From Ruminococcus sp. UBA946 (GTDB lineage: Bacteria > Bacillota > Clostridia > Oscillospirales > Ruminococcaceae), in NCBI GenBank assembly GCA_002293295.1, contig DBCY01000049.1, positions 1-6,567 of the forward strand: 6,567 nucleotides of DNA. The letters are read 5' to 3'. Made by a program: the position numbers and the translations under genes. The notes under the pieces are model-generated. The model was not told the DNA's origin and searched no databases. It saw nothing but the letters and a program-made list of their open reading frames with translations. Shown here in pieces: positions 1 through 4,504 of the stretch (the stretch's first letter is position 1; every line of letters starts with the position of its first letter).

Positions 1-36
1 TTTTAGTTGTTATGAGGTACTAGATTATGTACTGAT

Positions 37-68
37 AAAAACTGTCCTATAGGATGCCATTAGTTTTT
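37..68. terminator. Possible bidirectional terminator hairpin left of the 78-aa gene
   Basis: AAAAACT (37-43) pairs with AGTTTTT (62-68), and between them lies the palindrome TCCTATAGGA (45-54). A/T tracts on both sides could serve transcripts from either strand, including the minus-strand gene that ends at 101. The stem is AT-rich and interrupted, so this is only a candidate. A second small dyad, ATTAC-ACCCG-GTAAT, lies nearer the stop codon at about 85-99. Confidence 0.3.
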
Positions 69-100
69 GTTTAATTTGCTGGTATTACACCCGGTAATGA

Positions 101-337
101 TTATTTCGACAGCTTTTTATACAGTTCCTGAGCCTGAGGTGTGCTCATCATTTTTTCAATAAGCTGAGGGTTTTTAATAAGCTGGTTAAAAATCTGAGCG
201 TCGCCCGGCTTCATATTGTTCATTGCAGAATCAAATTTCCCCTGCTCGAACTCTTGTTTAAGCGTCTCGGCAGGAACGTTAAGCTTTTTGCTGATAACAT
301 CGAAAAGTGAATTCATATTATTCGGATTAATATTCAT
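101..337 (-). CDS. Small hypothetical protein, 78 aa
   Basis: Function unknown. The product is a short, soluble, probably helical protein without signal peptide, membrane segment, cysteine or histidine. It is rich in Asn, Met, Gln and Lys, with repeated short amphipathic stretches (for example around residues 9-17 and 46-60) and PxxAxEL-like text near the C-terminus. It resembles small uncharacterised proteins I associate with Ruminococcaceae genomes; that is recollection, not a search. The start is supported by GAGGAG (349-354 on the minus strand) 11 nt upstream; Met8 is a weaker alternative. It diverges from the phosphodiesterase gene at 433 and shares a 95-bp regulatory region with it. Its own promoter is unclear: TTTACA-17-TGTAAA on the minus strand is a weak match. 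Confidence 0.7.
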   Translation of the reverse strand: MNINPNNMNSLFDVISKKLNVPAETLKQEFEQGKFDSAMNNMKPGDAQIFNQLIKNPQLIEKMMSTPQAQELYKKLSK

Positions 338-354
338 AATACTTAAATCTCCTC

Positions 355-383
355 TTTATTTCTTTTACAGTTTATGATATAAT
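355..383 (+). promoter_or_regulatory. Promoter of the YfcE-like gene (extended -10)
   Basis: TATAAT at 378-383 is preceded by TGA, giving an extended -10 (TGnTATAAT). A poor -35 (TTTATT, 355-360) lies 17 bp upstream; an extended -10 can compensate for that. Transcription would start near 390, leaving a leader of about 43 nt before the GTG start at 433. Confidence 0.6.
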
Positions 384-392
384 AGCTGTAAA
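364..392. promoter_or_regulatory. Inverted repeat straddling the -10 (candidate operator)
   Basis: TTTACAG (364-370) and CTGTAAA (386-392) are perfect inverted repeats with 15 bp between them. They bracket the TATAAT box and the likely start site of the rightward promoter. A dimeric regulator bound here would block that promoter and could also affect the leftward gene. The same bases could form a weak hairpin, so the operator role is inferred from position only. Confidence 0.35.
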
Positions 393-432
393 TAGAAGTA
401 TTTATATAGTATATGTAAGCGGAGGTGTTTTT

Positions 433-909
433 GTGAGAATTGTTGTTATATCAGATTCGCACGGTAATATTGATGCGGTTGAACGGATTATTGCCCGGAA
501 TCCCAATACCCGTATTTTTATGCATTTAGGCGACGGGGAAAGGGAATTCAATGTAATGCGGGTTAAATACCCTGAGCTTGATTTGCGGATTGTCGCAGGA
601 AACTGCGATTATAACAGCAATTTTCCTATGGTACATGTCATAGACACTGAGTTCGCTCGTATAATGTGCACGCACGGTCACAGATATAGCGTAAAGGAGG
701 GTACTGAAGTTCTGCGCTCAATAGCATTGGACAACGACTGTTCGGTGGCTTTGTACGGTCATACGCACCGGCGCCTCAACAGTTACAGCGACGGTATTTA
801 CCTTATGAACCCCGGCAGCTGTTCCCAGCCGAGGGACGGCAAGCCTCCCTCATATGGTTACATAGACCTTACGACAGCCGGAATTGTCACCAATGTTGTC
901 GATTTATGA
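433..909 (+). CDS. YfcE/MJ0936-family metallophosphodiesterase
   Basis: This is a small cytosolic calcineurin-like phosphoesterase of 158 aa, the usual length for the family. The five metal-ligand blocks occur in order: D8-x-H10 (ISDSHGN), G33-D34 (HLGDG), G56-N57-x-D59 (GNCD), H81 (THGH) and G109-H110-T111-H112 (GHTH), followed by NPGS at 126-129. All expected ligands are present, so an active di-metal (typically Mn) enzyme is likely. Family members hydrolyse artificial phosphodiesters and some act on cyclic nucleotides, but the physiological substrate cannot be read from this sequence. The GTG start is fixed by GGAGGTG (421-427) five bases upstream, and the protein begins directly with the first beta-strand of the fold. 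An extended -10 promoter lies about 50 bp upstream. In many Firmicutes this family follows the rdgB/XTP pyrophosphatase gene; here it stands beside an unrelated divergent gene. Confidence 0.92.
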   Translation: MRIVVISDSHGNIDAVERIIARNPNTRIFMHLGDGEREFNVMRVKYPELDLRIVAGNCDYNSNFPMVHVIDTEFARIMCTHGHRYSVKEGTEVLRSIALDNDCSVALYGHTHRRLNSYSDGIYLMNPGSCSQPRDGKPPSYGYIDLTTAGIVTNVVDL

Positions 910-913
910 TTAC

Positions 914-946
914 CGGCATTACCAAACAATAAATATATGCCGTTTT
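914..946 (+). terminator. Weak terminator candidate after the phosphodiesterase gene
   Basis: CGGCAT (914-919) pairs with ATGCCG (937-942) and is followed by TTTT (943-946). The 17-nt loop is long and the T-run is short, so termination is probably partial. Some read-through into the lipoprotein gene at 1045 is plausible. Confidence 0.35.
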
Positions 947-1007
947 AAGGCGGCGGAACGGAGTAAGAGTTTGAAATACAAATTTTCAAGCTTAGGAGTT
1001 TTGTCCT

Positions 1008-1044
1008 GAAAGGATAAAACATCCGGAAAGGATGGTCATAAAAA
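1008..1044 (+). promoter_or_regulatory. Leader of the SGNH lipoprotein gene with repeated GAAAGGAT and a small hairpin
   Basis: GAAAGGAT occurs twice, at 1008-1015 and 1026-1033, 18 bp apart. The second copy supplies the ribosome binding site (AAAGGA) for the ATG at 1045. CATCC (1020-1024) can pair with GGATG (1030-1034), which would partly hide that site, and AGGAG further upstream can pair with TCCT in competing ways. GGATAAAACATCC offers another alternative. This set of short GGA/TCC pairings could modulate initiation, but no known riboswitch is recognised. Confidence 0.3.
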
Positions 1045-2376
1045 ATGAAAACAAGAAAAATAGCGGCAGTTTTAATGACATTCATTATGGCAGTATCATT
1101 AACGGCATGCGATACGGCAGACCCGGCGGGCAATGATGAGACAAAAGCTTTGGAAACGACCAATGACGGTATTGTTAATACTATTGTAAAGGATGAGAAT
1201 GCTGTGCTGAAAACAAAAAAAGAAGCCCCCGAAACCCCCGAGGAGTTTCATGAAGCTATGGTTATACGTTCCTTCGTGCAGTTCGGAAATACCCACCGTC
1301 TCAATAAAAAGGCAATGCAGATGGCAAACGGCGAAAAAACGACAATCGCCTATATCGGCGGTTCCATTACCGAGGGGATGAACGCCGGAGCCGACGGCTG
1401 CTACGCGAAGCTTTCCTATGAAATGATAAGCGAAAGATACGGTACTGGCGACAATGTGGAATATGTCAACGCCGGGCTTTCGGGGACGCCCTCCGTTCTT
1501 GGGACATTACGCGTCGGACGCGATGTGCTTGACTATAACGCCGATATAGTTTTCATTGAATTTGCTGTGAACGACGCGACCGACGACTTTCATAAGGAAG
1601 CCTATGAATCGCTGGTCAGGACTATTCTTGCGGATGATAACGAACCGGCGGTTATACTGCTTTTCACCGTGCTTGAAACGGGATATACGGCGCAGGACCA
1701 CATGAAGGAAATCGGCGAATACTATGAGCTTCCCATGATTAGCGTTGCCGACGCCTTAAAGCCTGAGTTTGACGAAGGCAGGATGGTATGGGCAGACTAC
1801 TCTGACGACGGCTCCCACCCCCATGTCGAGGGTCACAAGCTTGTTGCTGAATTTATAGAAAATTACTTTATTCAGCTTGACTACCGCAGTATGGTTGAAT
1901 CTGACTATACTTTAAAGCCCGCGGCTAAATTCGGGAGGGCATATGAAAATTCCGTCATGATTGACAATAACTATAATAATACAGACCCGGATTTTAACAT
2001 TTCGGATATAGGGCGTTTTTATAACAACGCCGGCGGAACGCGCCTTTTCAAAAGCGGATGGGGTAATTCACAGTCCTATGACGGCGGCGGCACGGGAGGC
2101 TTTAAGTTCAAGGTCAAAGCAAATGCCGTATCCCTGATTTACAAGCGGAATAACAATGAATCCATGGGCAAGGCTGATATTTACCTGGACGGCGAAAAAT
2201 TAACCACAATCAATGCAAACGACAAGGACGGCTGGGGTGACCCCTTCACCGCTCGGCTCATTAAATGGCAGGGGGTTAAGGAAATGGAAATTGAAATACG
2301 TATGGCGGAGGGCTTTGAGGATAAGGCATTTGAGATTCTGGGTATTGCTTACAGTCAGAATGAGACTTTTATGTGA
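1045..2376 (+). CDS. SGNH/GDSL-family hydrolase, secreted lipoprotein
   Basis: This is an extracytoplasmic esterase or acyl/acetyl-hydrolase anchored to the membrane by a lipid. Residues 1-21 form a signal peptide ending in the lipobox LTAC, with Cys22 as the lipidated residue. A polar linker of about 50 residues follows. The SGNH domain spans about residues 95-275: block I GGSIT with the catalytic Ser107, block II NAGLSG around 142-147 (oxyanion Gly), block III Asn176 in AVND, and block V DGSHP with Asp255 and His258. All catalytic residues are present. Residues 325-440 form a second, beta-rich domain (FKFKVKANAVSLIY, ADIYLDGE) that looks like an accessory jelly-roll of the sort seen in carbohydrate esterases, so the substrate may be an acetylated or acylated glycan; that part is inference. 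The start is supported by AAAGGA 12 bp upstream and by the signal peptide beginning at Met1. The GNAT gene follows after 61 bp and may be co-transcribed. Confidence 0.9.
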   Translation: MKTRKIAAVLMTFIMAVSLTACDTADPAGNDETKALETTNDGIVNTIVKDENAVLKTKKEAPETPEEFHEAMVIRSFVQFGNTHRLNKKAMQMANGEKTTIAYIGGSITEGMNAGADGCYAKLSYEMISERYGTGDNVEYVNAGLSGTPSVLGTLRVGRDVLDYNADIVFIEFAVNDATDDFHKEAYESLVRTILADDNEPAVILLFTVLETGYTAQDHMKEIGEYYELPMISVADALKPEFDEGRMVWADYSDDGSHPHVEGHKLVAEFIENYFIQLDYRSMVESDYTLKPAAKFGRAYENSVMIDNNYNNTDPDFNISDIGRFYNNAGGTRLFKSGWGNSQSYDGGGTGGFKFKVKANAVSLIYKRNNNESMGKADIYLDGEKLTTINANDKDGWGDPFTARLIKWQGVKEMEIEIRMAEGFEDKAFEILGIAYSQNETFM

Positions 2377-2412
2377 ATGGAGTTCTTTTCTAAAGAAATA
2401 GGCTCTTAAAAC

Positions 2413-2428
2413 AGGAGGAGTTAAGGAG
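2413..2428 (+). promoter_or_regulatory. Double Shine-Dalgarno before the GNAT gene
   Basis: AGGAGG (2413-2418) and AAGGAG (2423-2428) lie in tandem upstream of the ATG at 2438. The second is 9 nt from the start and is the likely functional site. The first could act as a standby site. No promoter is evident in the 61-bp gap, which favours co-transcription with the upstream lipoprotein gene. Confidence 0.5.
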
Positions 2429-2437
2429 ATTAACCTT

Positions 2438-3295
2438 ATGGTAAATGAAATTTATAACCTCTACAAAGAAACCCTTCCCGATATAATAAGAAGCAGGGAT
2501 ACTATAAAAACCATTCTGGGAGATAAGTCAAACCATGTAATCATCCGTAAGGATAAAAACCGCCTTGCAGGGGTGTCCGTAATAAACGGCAATACCATAT
2601 ACCTTCTTTGCGTTGCAGAGGATTTTCAGAAGCAGGGCATAGGCTCGGAGCTTTTAATGGAATCCGAGGAATATATTTCCTCCCGCGGATTTAATAAAAT
2701 CATCCTCGGTAACGGGGATGACTACATAATGCCGGGGGTCCCCATGAACAAAAACGCGCATGAATTTTTTAAAAAACATGGTTACGCCCATTCATGGGGT
2801 GATTCGGGATGCTATGATATGTGGCAGGAGCTGGAGAATTTTAACTATACTAAATTTTCCATAGGCGATATAATAAACGGAGTTTTATACCGCAAAGCTG
2901 ATATTAATGACCTTAACAGGATTTTAATAAGCCTTTCCGATAATGAAGAGGATTTTACGGAATATTACAGAAATGAGGAGCTTTATAAAGGTGACGATAA
3001 AATACTTGTTCTGCTTGCGGAAATTAACGGTGAGGTTTTGGGTACCCTTTTTGTGGGTATTGAAACCGAATGCGAGGGTTTCGGAAATATCGGGCTTACC
3101 GCAACCGCGCGAAAATACCGCGGAAAAGGGGTTGCCACAAACCTGGTCAGAATTGGCACGAAATATTTAAAGGAAAAAGGACTTGAAAAAGCACACCTTA
3201 GTTTCACATATACCGGTTTGTTGAATCTTTACCGCAGGGCAGGATATGAGGTCTGCATGGAATATTTTATGGGGGAAAAGGAATTGCCGCAATGA
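2438..3295 (+). CDS. Tandem two-domain GNAT-family N-acetyltransferase
   Basis: This is a cytosolic acyl-CoA-dependent acetyltransferase made of two GNAT domains in one 285-aa chain. Domain 1 (about residues 1-135) carries the acetyl-CoA pyrophosphate loop Q64-K-Q-G67-I-G69 after the beta-strand TIYLLCVAE, and a motif-B region HEFFKKHGYAH at 108-118. Domain 2 (about 145-282) carries RKYRGKGVA (225-233) and NLYRRAGYEV (263-272). Both cofactor loops are intact, so either or both halves may be catalytic; in many tandem GNATs one half is structural. The acceptor (protein N-terminus, amino acid, aminoglycoside or other amine) cannot be told. The start follows a double Shine-Dalgarno. The gene ends 27 bp before the stop of a convergent gene, with no strong terminator between them. 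Confidence 0.88.
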   Translation: MVNEIYNLYKETLPDIIRSRDTIKTILGDKSNHVIIRKDKNRLAGVSVINGNTIYLLCVAEDFQKQGIGSELLMESEEYISSRGFNKIILGNGDDYIMPGVPMNKNAHEFFKKHGYAHSWGDSGCYDMWQELENFNYTKFSIGDIINGVLYRKADINDLNRILISLSDNEEDFTEYYRNEELYKGDDKILVLLAEINGEVLGTLFVGIETECEGFGNIGLTATARKYRGKGVATNLVRIGTKYLKEKGLEKAHLSFTYTGLLNLYRRAGYEVCMEYFMGEKELPQ

Positions 3296-3322
3296 CACGG
3301 TATTTTAATATGAGGTATATTT

Positions 3323-4033
3323 CTAATTCCTGGAAGTAAGGAATTTCACCGAACGTTCTATGCTGTCCTTTGAATTTCCCCAGTCGGCGTCCTTTTTGGC
3401 GTTGCGGTAGTCATACATACTGCAGTAATGAGAAACATCGTCATATAAGGACGCTATGTATTTTTTGGTTAAAGCTGATATAATCCTGTTGAAATTATCA
3501 AGAGCAGATTTTTGCAGATATGCAGGGGCAAGGGATGTCAGCAGGTCGTAATGCGGCAGGCATATGTACTCCTGTTCTTTTAAAAGTTCTTTAATATCGT
3601 CCCGTGAGGACATTTCAAAAAAAGTCCGAAGTAACCTTTCCATCCCCCACTCAACCTTTTCGCATACGAAGCATGTGCTGTTAATCTCGGAAAGCTTTGC
3701 TTTCCGGGAATTTTTTGGTTCAAAAAGCTTTTTACGGGAGAAAAGCTCCCTGTCGACCTCCTCAAGGTGCGTCTGAAGCATAAGCGCGAGCGAAAGCCTG
3801 TTTTTCTGTTTTAACATCTGTAAAAAATGAGTATGGCAGAACCCCGCCCGGTTTGTTTCTATCCGAACGTCCGGCTCCATCATCGCCGCGCCCATTATGT
3901 ATTCCACAGTGCGTTGTTCCAGCATATCGCGCATACGGCAGACGGGACATCCCTCTTTAGGTTCGAGAACAGCGTTTACAGGTATGGTTAATATACTTTC
4001 ACGCATTTTAAAATGACCATCCTCCCCGGACAT
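3323..4033 (-). CDS. DUF6062-like protein with two CxxC-x33-CxxH modules
   Basis: This is a cytosolic protein of unknown function that resembles the uncharacterised DUF6062 family of Firmicutes (assigned from memory of family features, not a search). It contains two equally spaced metal-site candidates: C29-C32 with C66-H69, and C121-C124 with C158-H161. In each module 33 residues separate the CxxC from the CxxH, and the modules are offset by 92 residues, which points to internal duplication and probably to two zinc sites. The rest is helical and charged, with no signal peptide or membrane segment. Two starts are possible. Met1 (4033) has AAGGA 7 nt upstream, but the predicted transcription start falls within that site. 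Met10 (4006; sequence MRESILTIPV, the more typical family start) has GGGGAGG 14 nt upstream, giving 227 aa. I favour Met10 slightly. The gene is monocistronic as far as visible and converges with the GNAT gene. Confidence 0.82.
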   Translation of the reverse strand: MSGEDGHFKMRESILTIPVNAVLEPKEGCPVCRMRDMLEQRTVEYIMGAAMMEPDVRIETNRAGFCHTHFLQMLKQKNRLSLALMLQTHLEEVDRELFSRKKLFEPKNSRKAKLSEINSTCFVCEKVEWGMERLLRTFFEMSSRDDIKELLKEQEYICLPHYDLLTSLAPAYLQKSALDNFNRIISALTKKYIASLYDDVSHYCSMYDYRNAKKDADWGNSKDSIERSVKFLTSRN

Positions 4034-4050
4034 TTATCCGTCCTTATTAA

Positions 4051-4079
4051 AGTATACATTTATTTGCACCTGATGTCAA
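4051..4079 (-). promoter_or_regulatory. Near-consensus sigma-A promoter of the DUF6062-like gene
   Basis: On the minus strand a perfect -35 TTGACA (4079-4074) is separated by 17 bp from the -10 TATACT (4056-4051, 5 of 6 consensus). Initiation is expected near 4044-4043. This lies inside the AAGGA ribosome binding site of the longer start (4045-4041), which argues for translation from the inner Met10 at 4006. The last linker of the hairpin array ends 11 bp upstream of the -35 box. Confidence 0.8.
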
Positions 4080-4090
4080 GTTCTGATTTT

Positions 4091-4180
4091 TATAGTGCGT
4101 TAAGTTGAAAACCCTAAAGGGTTTTCAACGGGAGCGTTGCTCCCTTTCCGCTGCATGGCAGCGGAAAACTTCCTGTATAG
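4091..4180. repeat. Hairpin cluster A (three hairpins, no spacers)
   Basis: Layout: linker TATAGTGCGTTAA (4091-4103), then hairpins at 4104-4129 (arm GTTGAAAACCCT), 4130-4144 (arm GGGAGC) and 4145-4167 (arm TTTCCGCTGC), each beginning at the base after the previous one ends, then the tail ACTTCCTGTATAG (4168-4180). Cluster C has the same plan with related linkers. AGTGCGTTA (4094-4102) also pairs perfectly with TAACGCACT (4199-4207) inside cluster B. Confidence 0.75.
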
Positions 4181-4255
4181 TAGGTTACGGCTTTGCCGTA
4201 ACGCACTGCGTGCTAGTTTAAAACACTTTTAGTGTTTTAAACTTAACCTACTATA
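4176..4255. repeat. Hairpin cluster B, 80 bp with perfect 12-bp terminal inverted repeats
   Basis: TATAGTAGGTTA (4176-4187) is the exact reverse complement of TAACCTACTATA (4244-4255). Inside are hairpins at 4184-4202 (arm GTTACGGC), 4203-4213 (arm GCAC) and 4216-4242 (arm GTTTAAAACACT). The size, the terminal inverted repeats and the TA at both outer edges resemble a miniature inverted-repeat element (MITE) duplicating TA, but no transposase is present and mobility is inference. The right end also matches the far left end: 4091-4112 and 4234-4255 are inverted repeats at 19 of 22 positions, suggesting a larger 165-bp unit. Confidence 0.6.
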
Positions 4256-4362
4256 TAATGCGTACTGAACAATTACACAAAATGTGTAATTGTTCCCGGA
4301 AACAGACAAGTCTGTTTCCGGGTGCGAAAAAAGCTTTGCTTTTTTCGCAATACTTCTTGATA
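4254..4362. repeat. Hairpin cluster C (three hairpins, no spacers)
   Basis: Layout: linker TATAATGCGTACT (4254-4266, 9 of 13 identical to the cluster A linker), then hairpins at 4267-4295 (arm GAACAATTACACA), 4295-4322 (arm CCCGGAAACAGAC) and 4323-4349 (arm TGCGAAAAAAGC), then ATACTTCTTGATA (4350-4362), which resembles the cluster A tail ACTTCCTGTATA. The first two hairpins share one base. The arms are unrelated in sequence to those of cluster A although the plan is the same. Confidence 0.7.
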
Positions 4363-4372
4363 ATGTCTGCAT

Positions 4373-4415
4373 ATAAAACAAAAAACACTGCCCGTTCTGC
4401 ATACGGACAGTGTTT
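4373..4415 (-). terminator. Rho-independent terminator of the surface-protein gene
   Basis: On the minus strand AAACACTG (4415-4408) pairs with CAGTGTTT (4390-4383). After one mismatch CCGT pairs with ACGG around a 7-nt loop, and the hairpin is followed by a T-rich tract (TTTGTTTT). It lies 90 bp downstream of the stop codon of the 503-aa gene. On the plus strand the hairpin lacks a good T-run, so it mainly serves the minus strand and separates the surface gene from the hairpin array. Confidence 0.85.
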
Positions 4416-4504
4416 ACATTTGATGTTAGATTGTTAAGCGTCTGACAACTATTATAAGTTGAATTGAAACGCTAAGTTAAATCATGAATAAGCGCTGTTA
4501 TGAA

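Larger units (their letters stand above)
4091..4362. repeat. Array of back-to-back perfect hairpins (three clusters)
   Basis: This gene-free stretch holds eight long perfect inverted repeats with 2-3-nt loops and one small one, covering nearly every base from 4104 to 4349. Stems and loops: 4104-4129 (12 bp, AA), 4130-4144 (6 bp, GTT), 4145-4167 (10 bp, ATG), 4184-4202 (8 bp, TTT), 4203-4213 (4 bp, TGC), 4216-4242 (12 bp, TTT), 4267-4295 (13 bp, AAA), 4295-4322 (13 bp, AA) and 4323-4349 (12 bp, TTT). The stem sequences are unrelated to each other; what is repeated is the architecture and the linkers. It lies between the terminator of the surface-protein gene and the promoter of the DUF6062-like gene, so it is probably not part of any main transcript. 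I recognise no described repeat family. Confidence 0.85.

Noticed and set aside
945..1163. Minus-strand open frame of 72 codons overlapping the lipoprotein start
   Set aside because: Antisense to a well-supported signal peptide, with no ribosome binding site and no recognisable protein features.
2383..2397. TTCTTT-TCT-AAAGAA hairpin after the lipoprotein gene
   Set aside because: Nearly all A/T with no T-tail; too weak to be a terminator.
3325..3347. AATTCC...GGAATT hairpin at the convergent gene ends as a terminator
   Set aside because: Six AT-rich pairs, no T-run on either strand, and it overlaps the end of the DUF6062-like coding region.
4323..4349. Hairpin TGCGAAAAAAGC-TTT as a rho-independent terminator
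   Set aside because: The T-run is inside the stem and not after it on both strands, and a proper terminator lies just to the right at 4373-4415.
4091..4362. CRISPR array reading of the hairpin region
   Set aside because: No repeat of constant sequence and length with unique spacers; each hairpin has a different sequence and there are no cas genes.
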